NCBI GenBank assembly: GCA_947488175.1 | Contig: CANKYO010000004.1 | Coordinates: 372,001 to 436,000, forward strand | Origin: an uncultured Paracoccaceae bacterium | Lineage (GTDB): Bacteria > Pseudomonadota > Alphaproteobacteria > Rhodobacterales > Rhodobacteraceae | Direction: 5' to 3' | Length of the DNA stretch: 64,000 nucleotides | Part shown: one piece after another, positions 27,414 to 35,655 of the stretch | How positions within the stretch are numbered: the stretch's first letter is position 1 | Layout: each line of letters opens with the position of its first letter | Position numbers and translations under genes: made by a program | The notes under the pieces: generated by a model | Seen by the model: only the letters and a program-made list of their open reading frames with translations | The model's database searches: none | What the model was told of the DNA's origin: nothing

Positions 27414-28202
27414 GTGACCAACCCCAAAATCGTCGATAGCCACTGCCATCTCGACTTCCCCGATTTCGACGATGAACGCCCGGCCATCATCCAGCGCGCG
27501 CTGGATGCCGGGGTGGACCGGATGGTCACGATCTGCACGCGCCTGCGACAGGAACCGCAGGTCCGCGCCATCGCAGAAGCCTTCGATCCGGTCTACTACG
27601 CCGCCGGCACCCACCCGATGAGCGCGGCTGACGAACCGCTCGCCACCGTGGACGAACTCATTACCCTTGCGAAACACCCGAAGTTCGTTGGCATCGGCGA
27701 AAGCGGGCTCGACTATCACTACACCGCCGAAAGCGCTGATATCCAAAAGAAATCCCTGCGCATCCACATCGCAGCCGCGCGCGAAACGCGGCTTCCGCTG
27801 ATCATCCATGCGCGCGCCGCCGATGATGACATGGCGCAGATCCTCACCGAGGAATACAAAAACGGCGCCTATACCTGCGTGATGCACTGCTTTTCCAGCA
27901 CGGCCGAATTGGCACGCACAGCGCTCGATCTGGGTTTCTATCTGTCGATGTCCGGCATCGCGGCCTTCCCCAAAAGCCAGGACTTGCGCGACATCTTCGC
28001 CGCCGCCCCGCTTGACCGGATCCTCGTGGAAACCGACAGCCCCTACCTCGCACCGCCCCCGCATCGGGGCAGACGGAACGAACCGGCCTATACCGCCCAC
28101 ACGGCGCGGGCTGGCGCGGCGCTGTTTGATTTGCCCTACGCAGACTTCGCCGCACAAACCACCGCCAATTTCGACCGGTTGTTCTGGAAGGCGGCAGCAT
28201 GA
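27414..28202 (+). CDS. TatD family metal-dependent DNase
   Basis: About 262 residues from GTG 27414, which has AAAGG 7 nt upstream; another GTG at 27387 would overlap holB and lacks a ribosome site. TIM-barrel metal ligands: IVDSHCHLDF (His-x-His), GESGLDYHY (Glu), LPLIIHAR (His), CVMHCFS (His) and VETDSPYL (Asp). Members act as 3'-5' exonucleases or D-aminoacyl hydrolases. It is cotranscribed with tmk-holB and overlaps the MBL gene (ATGA). Confidence 0.9.
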   Translation: MTNPKIVDSHCHLDFPDFDDERPAIIQRALDAGVDRMVTICTRLRQEPQVRAIAEAFDPVYYAAGTHPMSAADEPLATVDELITLAKHPKFVGIGESGLDYHYTAESADIQKKSLRIHIAAARETRLPLIIHARAADDDMAQILTEEYKNGAYTCVMHCFSSTAELARTALDLGFYLSMSGIAAFPKSQDLRDIFAAAPLDRILVETDSPYLAPPPHRGRRNEPAYTAHTARAGAALFDLPYADFAAQTTANFDRLFWKAAA

Positions 28203-28999
28203 CGGACACGATGACCTTCACCATTCTCGGCTGCGGTTCTTCGGGCGGCGTGCCGCGTCTGGGCGGGCTCTGGGGGGCGTGCGACCCCAACAACCCGAAA
28301 AACCACCGCCGCCGCTGCTCTCTGCTGATCACCCGGACCAGCGGCGATCAGATCACGCGGGTACTGATAGACACAAGCCCGGACATGCGCAGCCAATTGC
28401 TGGATGCCGGGGTCGGTACGCTGAACGCGGTGGTCTACACCCATTCCCATGCCGATCACGTGCATGGGCTCGACGATCTGCGGATGATCGTTTTCAACAT
28501 GCGCGAACGGCTGCAGGTCTGGGCGGATGGCGACACCAGCAACGATCTGCTGGGGCGGTTCGGCTACGCCTTCGTGCAACCCAAAGGGTCTGACTACCCA
28601 CCCATCTGCGAACTCAACGCGATCAAGGGCGATATTACCATTTCCGGCCCAGGCGGCCCGATCACCCTGACCCCGTTCGAGGTCGAACACGGCAATATCG
28701 AAGCGCTTGGCTTCCGCATCGGCGATGTCGCCTACCTGCCGGATGTGTCGGAGATACCGGACTCGGCCTGGGCCAAACTGCACAACCTCGACTGCTGGAT
28801 CGTCGATGCCCTGCGGCGGGCGCCACATCCAACCCATGCACATCTGGCCAGAACGCTGGAATGGATCGAAAAGGTCCAGCCGAAACAGGCCATCTTGACC
28901 AACATGCACAACGATCTGGACTACGACACCGTCAATGCCGAAACCCCCGATCATATCCACCCTGCCTATGACGGCATGACGCTCAGCTTTCCGATCTAG
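28199..28999 (+). CDS. MBL-fold metallo-hydrolase (PhnP-like)
   Basis: 266 residues. GCGSSGGVPRLGG near the N-terminus, the metal motif HSHADHVHGLDDLR (~82-95), and further His/Asp ligands near PDVSEIPD and TNMHNDLDY. This subgroup resembles PhnP, a cyclic phosphodiesterase. It is commonly found directly after tatD in Alphaproteobacteria. The true substrate here is unknown. ATGA overlap with tatD. Confidence 0.88.
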   Translation: MTDTMTFTILGCGSSGGVPRLGGLWGACDPNNPKNHRRRCSLLITRTSGDQITRVLIDTSPDMRSQLLDAGVGTLNAVVYTHSHADHVHGLDDLRMIVFNMRERLQVWADGDTSNDLLGRFGYAFVQPKGSDYPPICELNAIKGDITISGPGGPITLTPFEVEHGNIEALGFRIGDVAYLPDVSEIPDSAWAKLHNLDCWIVDALRRAPHPTHAHLARTLEWIEKVQPKQAILTNMHNDLDYDTVNAETPDHIHPAYDGMTLSFPI

Positions 29000-29066
29000 A
29001 CGCATCCCTGCGGCCGGGCGGCAAATAAGAATGTAATGCGGCGCAAGCCGCGCCTTTGGATCACAC

Positions 29067-29996
29067 ATGGCCGCCCTGATCGACGTCATCCTGCCAGTCT
29101 TCCTTGTCATCGGCTTCGGCTATCTGGCTGTCTGGAAAGACTATTTCAGCGATGCGGGCGTCGACGGGCTGATGAAATTCACCCAAGGCTTCGCCATTCC
29201 CTGCCTGCTGTTCCGCGCCATCTCGACCCTCGATCTTGGCCAGAATTTCGATCTGGCATTGCTGGGCAGTTTCTACATCGGGGCACTCGCTGGGTTTCTG
29301 GCCGGACTGTTCGGGGCCAGATACCTCTTCCACCGCGATTGGGAAGACAGCGTCGCCATCGGCTTCTGCTGCCTGTTTTCCAACTCCCTGCTGCTGGGGC
29401 TGCCGATCACCGAACGGGCCTATGGCGCATCCGCGCTCGAGGCGAACTACGCTATCATCGCCGTCCATTCCCCGTTCTGCTACGCCGTCGGCATCACGGC
29501 CATGGAAATCGCTCGTAATCGCGGCGGCAATATCGCCAGCCTGCCTGGCAAGGTGCTGCGGGCGATGTTTCGCAATGCACTGATCGTCGGGATCACACTG
29601 GGGCTGATCGTCAATATCGGCGGGATCCCCGTACCCGGTGTCATGACCGATGCGCTGGACCTGATGGTGCGAGCGGCCCTGCCTGCGGCCCTGTTTGGAC
29701 TGGGTGGCGTGCTCTACCGCTACCGGCCAGAGGGCGACATGCGCACTATCCTCTACGTCGTCGCGATATCGCTGGTGCTGCATCCGGCCATTGTCTGGGG
29801 GCTGGCCCGGTTCAATGATCTGGGCATCGATGCAACGCGCTCGGCCATGCTGACCGCCGCGATGGCACCGGGAATCAATGCCTATGTCTTTGCAAACATG
29901 TATGGCACCGCCAGACGGGTCGCCGCCTCGTCTGTCCTGATGGGCACAGGGCTATCGATCTTGACGGTCTGGTGCTGGCTTTACCTGTTGCCTTAG
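29067..29996 (+). CDS. AEC family transporter
   Basis: 309 residues with about ten membrane segments. The N-terminal helix pair (LPVFLVIGFGYLAVWK) and the conserved KFTQGFAIPCLLFRAI region fit the auxin efflux carrier family. Members export or exchange small organic acids such as malate or malonate; the substrate is unknown. It lies 67 bp after the MBL gene and ends convergently with DUF1330 (4 bp overlap). Confidence 0.85.
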   Translation: MAALIDVILPVFLVIGFGYLAVWKDYFSDAGVDGLMKFTQGFAIPCLLFRAISTLDLGQNFDLALLGSFYIGALAGFLAGLFGARYLFHRDWEDSVAIGFCCLFSNSLLLGLPITERAYGASALEANYAIIAVHSPFCYAVGITAMEIARNRGGNIASLPGKVLRAMFRNALIVGITLGLIVNIGGIPVPGVMTDALDLMVRAALPAALFGLGGVLYRYRPEGDMRTILYVVAISLVLHPAIVWGLARFNDLGIDATRSAMLTAAMAPGINAYVFANMYGTARRVAASSVLMGTGLSILTVWCWLYLLP

Positions 29997-30283
29997 ACGC
30001 CTTCAACTAGCACGATCATACTGGTCGCATTCTCGCGCCTGATCTTGGCAACCTCCTGATATTCCGGCAAATAATAAAGTGCCTTGGCGCTTTCGTAGTC
30101 CGGAAACTCGAACACCACATGCCGGGCAAAACTCGGCCCTTCCGCCACTTCGCCTGTGCCGCCGCGGACGATGGGCCGGCCGCCATAGGCCGCGATCATG
30201 GGCGTATCGCGGCGAATATACTCCTGATAAGCTTCCGGATTTTCCACCGTTATATGACCGATAACATAGCCCTTTGGCATCAC
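29993..30283 (-). CDS. DUF1330 domain-containing protein
   Basis: 96 residues, a complete dimeric alpha-beta barrel of the DUF1330 type: YVIGHITVENPEAYQEYI, PIVRGG, VVFEFPDYESAKALYYLPEYQE and a short C-terminal strand. The function is not established for the family. Single gene, convergent with the AEC carrier. Confidence 0.88.
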   Translation of the reverse strand: MMPKGYVIGHITVENPEAYQEYIRRDTPMIAAYGGRPIVRGGTGEVAEGPSFARHVVFEFPDYESAKALYYLPEYQEVAKIRRENATSMIVLVEGV

Positions 30284-30315
30284 TCTCCCCCTATTTATGC
30301 AGCCGAAACCGCGCC

Positions 30316-31317
30316 CTACTGGCCCACCGGAACGATGACATCCTCCGGCACCACCAGCATGTAGTGAAATCCCGTCGGCGTGAAGGCGCAGACAGCCTTG
30401 CCACCTAATTGCCCAGGCAATAGCTTGGTCAGCATCTGCATCCCAAAACCTGTTTCATCAGGTGCGACCAACCGTGAAACACCGCTTTCTTTCCAGACAA
30501 AATTGTGGCTGCCATCCTGCGGACGGTCCCATGTAATCTCGACCTTGCCCGTCGCTGTGGCAAGCGCGCCATGTTCCATCGCGTTCGAAATCAGTTCATG
30601 GACCGCCATGGCAAAAGTCTGGGCATGCAGGACTGACATGCGCCAGTCCGGTCCGCTGATCCCGATCGCATCGACGCGGTCAATCAGTTCGGATTGTATT
30701 TGCTGCTCAAGCACTTGGCGCACGGTCATCCCGTCCCAATTAGTGCCGGACAAAAAGGCATGGGTCTTGCCCAATGCCCTGATCCGGCTTTCGTAAGTCG
30801 CACGAAAAGCAGTCAGATCATCAGAGGATTGGGCCGTCTTGCGGGCGATAATCTGCACGAGCGTCAGGACATTGCCGATCCGATGCTGCAATTCCGAGGC
30901 GAACAGATCGCGCTTGCCGCGTGCTTGTACCTCTTCGGTGACATTTTCGACCCTGACCAGAAAAACCGGCCCATGGGTTGGGTGTGGCTGCATGGGGATA
31001 CAATCCAGCGTCCACCACATGTCCTGTTTCGGGGCGGCAGGATCCGTTGGGTCACTGATGGCGTAATGCAGCTCTTTGAGTGAAGCGACCTGCCCCGACA
31101 GAGCCATCAAAAAGGCATTTGAAACAAGCGCTTGACGCTCCTCATCGCCCGGAAACAGCTCCAGCAGATGGGCGCCGATCAGAGTCTCGCGCCCCACCCC
31201 GACGCGGGCGCAATAGGCGTCATTCACCAGCAGGATCCGAAAATCCGCATCCAGCACAGCGTGGGGGGCCGTTGTCAGCTGAAAAATCCGCTGAAAATCA
31301 AAATCTGCATCTGCCAT
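30316..31317 (-). CDS. PAS-domain sensor histidine kinase, HWE family
   Basis: 333 residues. A PAS domain (~10-125; VLDADFRILLVNDAYCARVG) lacks the LOV cysteine motif, so it is not a flavin photosensor. The kinase core begins at LFASELQHRIGNVLTLVQIIA (phospho-acceptor His near 146), with N box HELISNAMEHGAL and a WKES segment that fits the WxE of HWE kinases. No membrane segment, so it is cytoplasmic. No response regulator gene is adjacent; HWE kinases often feed the general stress response or single-domain regulators elsewhere. Confidence 0.85.
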   Translation of the reverse strand: MADADFDFQRIFQLTTAPHAVLDADFRILLVNDAYCARVGVGRETLIGAHLLELFPGDEERQALVSNAFLMALSGQVASLKELHYAISDPTDPAAPKQDMWWTLDCIPMQPHPTHGPVFLVRVENVTEEVQARGKRDLFASELQHRIGNVLTLVQIIARKTAQSSDDLTAFRATYESRIRALGKTHAFLSGTNWDGMTVRQVLEQQIQSELIDRVDAIGISGPDWRMSVLHAQTFAMAVHELISNAMEHGALATATGKVEITWDRPQDGSHNFVWKESGVSRLVAPDETGFGMQMLTKLLPGQLGGKAVCAFTPTGFHYMLVVPEDVIVPVGQ

Positions 31318-31438
31318 TTGCCCGCGCGCCCTGTCCCCGCTTTGTGACGCAACGCGGCACAGTGTCAGCCTGATCTGTAGTTGTCACGCAACCGGGCCAA
31401 CGCTACAGCAGGATAGGTTAACACGAGACAAAGGCAAT

Positions 31439-32422
31439 ATGGCAGAACCGTTCAACATTCTGATCGTCGGTCAGAGCGGTCGGCTGCAATATGAAGCCGT
31501 GCTTTTTGCGGCATCGCTGCGGGCCAATAGTCCGCGTTTTGCGGGCCAGCTTTTTGTTGCCGAACCGCAGCCGGGGCCGAAATGGTCGCGCGATCCGCGC
31601 ATGTCGGATGACATCAAATCGGTGCTGTCCGATCTGGGGGCAACGGTCGTGCCTTTTGCCTCAGACCATTTCGGCGACAGCTATCCCCATGGCAACAAGA
31701 TAGAAGCGCTCAAGGCCCTGCCCACCGGCCAATCCTTTATTTTCTTTGACACAGATACCATCGTGACGGGCGATCTGAGCCGCCTGCAATGCGACTTTTC
31801 GCGGCCAACCGCGTCGATGAAACGCGAAGGCACATGGCCGGTGGAGGAGCTTTATTGGCCGGGATATACGGCGATCTGGAAATCGCTTTACGACCGGTTT
31901 GGGCTGGATTTTGAAAGTTCGCTCGATCTGTCGCAACCCGATGAATATTGGGAGAGATATCTCTATTTCAACGCCGGTTGGTTTCTTGGCCCGGACCCTG
32001 CGGAATTCGGGCGATTGTTCACCGAATATGCGGTTTCGGTGCGGGACAATCCGCCGGAGGAATTGGTCATCCAACCGCTCGATCCCTGGCTGGATCAGGT
32101 GGTGCTGCCGCTGGTGATCCATGCGTTGGGCGGCGGGCGGCCCGGGCCGGAACTGGACGAGCTGGATGGCGAAATAACGTGCCATTACAGGGTATTACCG
32201 CTGTTTTATGCCCGCGAGAGTGATCATGCCATTGACACGCTGGAGGCCGTGGCGGCACCCAACAAGATCAAGAAATGGCTCAAGCAATATGAGCCGTTCA
32301 AGCGGATGATCTATCAGGGGCGCGGGCAGAAAGTGCGGGCGCTGTTTGATCAGACCAATCTGCCGCGCAAGGAGAAGGCGTTAAGGAATAAGATCAAGTC
32401 CGCGGGTTTCTGGATGCGCTGA
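31439..32422 (+). CDS. GT-A-like putative glycosyltransferase
   Basis: 327 residues, no signal peptide. The N-terminus (FNILIVGQSGRLQYEAVLFAAS) and the segment SFIFFDTDTIVTGDLSRL (~97-114), with the D-T-D of a DxD metal/nucleotide-sugar site, resemble GT-A fold transferases of the GT8/GT32 kind. A later FNAGWFLGP (~176) fits the acceptor-site region. The C-terminus is basic (QKVRALFDQTNLPRKEKAL). The sugar and acceptor are unknown. The next gene, convergent, also encodes a glycosyltransferase. Confidence 0.55.
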   Translation: MAEPFNILIVGQSGRLQYEAVLFAASLRANSPRFAGQLFVAEPQPGPKWSRDPRMSDDIKSVLSDLGATVVPFASDHFGDSYPHGNKIEALKALPTGQSFIFFDTDTIVTGDLSRLQCDFSRPTASMKREGTWPVEELYWPGYTAIWKSLYDRFGLDFESSLDLSQPDEYWERYLYFNAGWFLGPDPAEFGRLFTEYAVSVRDNPPEELVIQPLDPWLDQVVLPLVIHALGGGRPGPELDELDGEITCHYRVLPLFYARESDHAIDTLEAVAAPNKIKKWLKQYEPFKRMIYQGRGQKVRALFDQTNLPRKEKALRNKIKSAGFWMR

Positions 32423-32510
32423 GGGTGTTGCGTCACCCCCCACCGTACGGTCGTAACGCCCGCACTGCACGAATCGAAGGTTAACGCCTGCATTTCCTGA
32501 CAAAAACGCT

Positions 32511-32560
32511 GTCGGCATCGCGTCGGATTTGCGTCGGCAAAGCGTCGGACCTTTTGTCGG
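32511..32560 (+). repeat. Phased GTCGG repeat, copy B (intergenic)
   Basis: GTCGG occurs at 32511, 32522, 32533 and 32544 (11-bp steps) and again at 32556 (12-bp step). The spacers are CATCGC, ATTTGC, CAAAGC and ACCTTTT. The last 20-base unit matches copy A near 7.77 kb at 18 of 20 positions, with the same 12-bp final step. It sits in a 201-bp gap between two convergent genes, so it is not an ordinary promoter. Confidence 0.6.
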
Positions 32561-32623
32561 GCATTTGTGGGGTTAAGGCCGCGTGCGGTGGGTTAAGTCG
32601 TTTCAACCATCGCTTTGGTTTAG

Positions 32624-34945
32624 TCATGCCGAATACCTCATTGGCCGGCGGTCCAAGTCCAAATGCTGAGTAAGCGCATTTTCGAAGTCTGACTGAAAAC
32701 GCTTTTGCCTAAAGTATTCCAAAGCGTGTTTTTGACCCGCCTTGGCAATCGTGTCTCGCCGATGAGGGTCGCGGATGAGATCAGCGACATGTTTGGCCAA
32801 ATCGGCCTGCCCATCTTCGCCAGTTGGAAATAGTAATCCAATTTCACTATGCTTGAGAATTTCCGTCGTTCCACCAGCCTCTGTACCGATCGCCGCCGTC
32901 CCAGCCGCCATAGCCTCAATCGTCACACGGCCAAAGCATTCGCCCCGTGGCGCTTCAATACCCTGGGTGTTCAGAACAAATGCGTCCGCTGCCAGGTAAA
33001 ACTGAGCGATATCGGCTTGTTTAACGAACAAAAGTTTCTTGGGCGCAATAGCGCGCTCTGCACGCGTCAACTTGCGGAGAAAACGGGCTCGGTGCCGCTT
33101 GTTCCGAAAACCCACCAGCAGTACTTTGATTGGTAACTTTTGATCATGTGCAAGGTTGGACAAGGTGCGCAACAACAGCCTCTGACCCTTTCGGGGTTCT
33201 ATCGTACCGATCGAACAAACCAAGAATTCGTCAGCTCCTATGCCCAGCTGCTGCCGGGCGCGCCTTCGCAGTGCGCTGTTGTTACATTGAAACTTGTCAC
33301 CGCACTTGTTTGTCGACTGCGAAACTTCATCATCGCCGACTATTTTGACAAAGTGATCGCTTAACCCCGGATGCACGACGGCAGCGGCGCTAAACTTACC
33401 AATCTTTTTCTGCCAAGCGTCGCGGCAGGCATGACTATCGAAGATCACAAGCTTGGCGTCTTGCAGGTGCGGGACATGCGGCAAGAAATGTTCGACGTCG
33501 ATCTCATGCACCCACCATACCAGTTTCTGCGCCAGGTCCGGTTTTTGATCCAATAGCTTGCGCACCAAAACAGCGACGGGTGGCGCCACCGTGTTGGCGA
33601 TAATGACGTCAACCTCTTGAGCCACCGTTGGAGCAGTCTCTATCGGTATCAGAGGCAAGTCGAATTCTGCCGCCAGATTGTAGCCATTTATGTCATCTGA
33701 TGCGGTGGCAAGCTGGACACATGCACCCTGACGCATGAGCATCTGGGCCGTCTCGCACAGAAGCAAGGGCGCACCGGTTCGCGATAGGTCATGCGTCAAC
33801 ATCAATACACGTTTGCCGCTAAATGCGCCATTGGTCGAGTATTCAGGCGGGGCAAGGCCCGAGAGCTGCCCGCGCCACGTATCTTTCACTATTGGCCCGG
33901 GGCGATCAGTGTCCTTCTTTCCACGTTGCCCGCCAAAGACACAAATCCGATCGTCCCAGACGCCAACTGATGGCAGCTTGAGCCTGAAAGGAAGGTGGCC
34001 GCTAACCGACCAACGGTCATTGACGACATCGTAGCTTTGGATTGCATCTGTCAGTCGCAATTCAAAAGTCTCTGGGTCCTTATAAATCTGTCCACCAACA
34101 GAGAGAATCTGACCGTCGCGAAAAATGACCGAGAAATCATTGTGCGACGAAGCGATAGGCATATCAGCCAGCCGGCTCCATTCGCCAGAAGGTTCATCGA
34201 GCCGGAAACAATCTGACAGGTAGGTTTCCTGAGTTCGTCCAGTACATCGGAAATCCGGATCGCCTTCAATCGCCATGAAGTCACCCTGCTGCCCACCCAC
34301 GACATAAAGATTGTCATCCACTAAGACACTTCCCCGATGCATACCGGGGGTCGGAATGGCAGTTTCGAGTCGCCAATGCGCATCTGTCGCTACTCCCTCA
34401 CCGACCGCAATGCTCCAATGGTCGCCTTTGGGTGTCCATCGGTCCGCGCCCGCGCCTCCGACAAAGTGCAGCCGTCCGCGCCAAATCTGCATGGTTCCCG
34501 CGTAACGCGCCTGCGGTAGGTCAGGAAGTTTTTGCCAGGTACGGCACTTTGCATCGAACGAAAACACATCGGGCACTGCTGGGCTGCATTCCGCGCCTAG
34601 TTGTCCAGATGCAATGTAGATAAAGCGCTTGCCATCAGTTGCGGCTGCAAAATGTGATTGAGGCATTCCTTCGACGAGTGGAATGGTGTCGATCCAACGA
34701 TCCGCTTCCAAATCGTAGATCTCGAAGTTTTCATTCACTTTGCCAAGATTGAGATACCCGCCAAATACGTAGAGCAACCGACCGATCTGAACTGCTCCGG
34801 CATCATAGAGACCGAACCGACCGGGTTCCATTCGTTGCCATGGTACCCCTCGTCGGGTTCGCAACTCTTCGTCGAGACGGCGTGCACGGTACCATTCCAA
34901 TACTTTTCGTCTGGCCAACTTTGGGGACAAAGAACGTGTATCCAC
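32624..34945 (-). CDS. Kelch-repeat / GT4 glycosyltransferase fusion protein
   Basis: 773 residues from GTG 34945 (AGGAG 7 nt upstream). Residues ~40-360 carry a Kelch beta-propeller with repeated blades such as RLLYVFGGYLNLG, RLHFVGGAG, NLYVVGGQQGD, QILSVGGQIYKD and RICVFGGQRG. Residues ~380-765 form a GT-B fold glycosyltransferase: VLMLTHDLSRTGAPLLL at the start, CSIGTIEPRKGQ near 576, and the GT4 donor-site block GECFGRVTIEAMAAGTAAIGT with GGTTEIL. No signal peptide or membrane segment. The AT-rich upstream flank suggests recent acquisition. Acceptor and sugar are unknown. Confidence 0.82.
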   Translation of the reverse strand: MDTRSLSPKLARRKVLEWYRARRLDEELRTRRGVPWQRMEPGRFGLYDAGAVQIGRLLYVFGGYLNLGKVNENFEIYDLEADRWIDTIPLVEGMPQSHFAAATDGKRFIYIASGQLGAECSPAVPDVFSFDAKCRTWQKLPDLPQARYAGTMQIWRGRLHFVGGAGADRWTPKGDHWSIAVGEGVATDAHWRLETAIPTPGMHRGSVLVDDNLYVVGGQQGDFMAIEGDPDFRCTGRTQETYLSDCFRLDEPSGEWSRLADMPIASSHNDFSVIFRDGQILSVGGQIYKDPETFELRLTDAIQSYDVVNDRWSVSGHLPFRLKLPSVGVWDDRICVFGGQRGKKDTDRPGPIVKDTWRGQLSGLAPPEYSTNGAFSGKRVLMLTHDLSRTGAPLLLCETAQMLMRQGACVQLATASDDINGYNLAAEFDLPLIPIETAPTVAQEVDVIIANTVAPPVAVLVRKLLDQKPDLAQKLVWWVHEIDVEHFLPHVPHLQDAKLVIFDSHACRDAWQKKIGKFSAAAVVHPGLSDHFVKIVGDDEVSQSTNKCGDKFQCNNSALRRRARQQLGIGADEFLVCSIGTIEPRKGQRLLLRTLSNLAHDQKLPIKVLLVGFRNKRHRARFLRKLTRAERAIAPKKLLFVKQADIAQFYLAADAFVLNTQGIEAPRGECFGRVTIEAMAAGTAAIGTEAGGTTEILKHSEIGLLFPTGEDGQADLAKHVADLIRDPHRRDTIAKAGQKHALEYFRQKRFQSDFENALTQHLDLDRRPMRYSA

Positions 34946-35148
34946 AGTGATCTCCTGTCTGCGGGTTTGATCCTACTCAATCCACACATCGGCTCGTCTG
35001 CGAAATCAAAATCACTATTATAAATGGAACGCTCAAAGAACCGTCATGCGATCAAGCATAGTTTTGCCATCGAACGATGATAGGAATCCAGTCTGCAGTA
35101 TGAAAAACCACGCATTTACACGTATTTACCACGAAATCACGAAGTGAT

Positions 35149-35568
35149 TCACTCGTCGGTTGCAAACACCCCGCTTTGCTCAGCGAACCCTTTTACCTCG
35201 ATCGGGTTTCCTGAGGGGTCGCGGAAGAACATTGTCCATTGCTCGCCCACCTCGCCTTTGAACCGCACGGAGGGAGCGATGATGAAATCGGTTTGCCTTT
35301 CTTCCAGGCGCCCTGCCAGTGCGTTCCAATCATCGAGCGGCAGGACGACCCCGAAATGCGGCATGGGCACCATGTGATCGCCAACCTTGCCGGTGGGCGC
35401 GTTGCTGAAGGGTTCGCCCAGATGCAGGCTGAGCTGGTGCCCGAAAAAGTCGAAATCGACCCAGGTGTCGGTGGATCGCCCTTCCACAGCCCCCAGCGCG
35501 CCGGAATAGAATTCTCTAGCCGCGTCCAGATCGGTGACGTGAAAGGCGAAATGGAACGGTACGGGCAT
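35149..35568 (-). CDS. VOC-family (glyoxalase-like) protein
   Basis: 139 residues, one complete vicinal-oxygen-chelate domain: HFAFHVTDLDAAREFYSGALGA at the N-terminus, metal-site candidates His and Glu near PHFGVVL and FRDPSGNPIEVKGF. Such proteins act on small metabolites or bind them. It is divergent from metY with an 87-bp shared gap. A small hairpin (AATCAC-gaa-GTGATT, 35135-35149) covers its stop codon. Confidence 0.82.
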   Translation of the reverse strand: MPVPFHFAFHVTDLDAAREFYSGALGAVEGRSTDTWVDFDFFGHQLSLHLGEPFSNAPTGKVGDHMVPMPHFGVVLPLDDWNALAGRLEERQTDFIIAPSVRFKGEVGEQWTMFFRDPSGNPIEVKGFAEQSGVFATDE

Positions 35569-35655
35569 GGTCTGGTCCTTTTCATCAAGGGCCGTTGAGT
35601 GCCCCCGGTTTTCCGCCTACACCTTCGCCCGACAGATTTCAAAGGGAGACCACCA

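Noticed and set aside
35569..35655. Possible SAM riboswitch before metY
   Set aside because: The 87-bp leader does not show the SAM-II pseudoknot pattern or other SAM class cores; only a ribosome site is clear.
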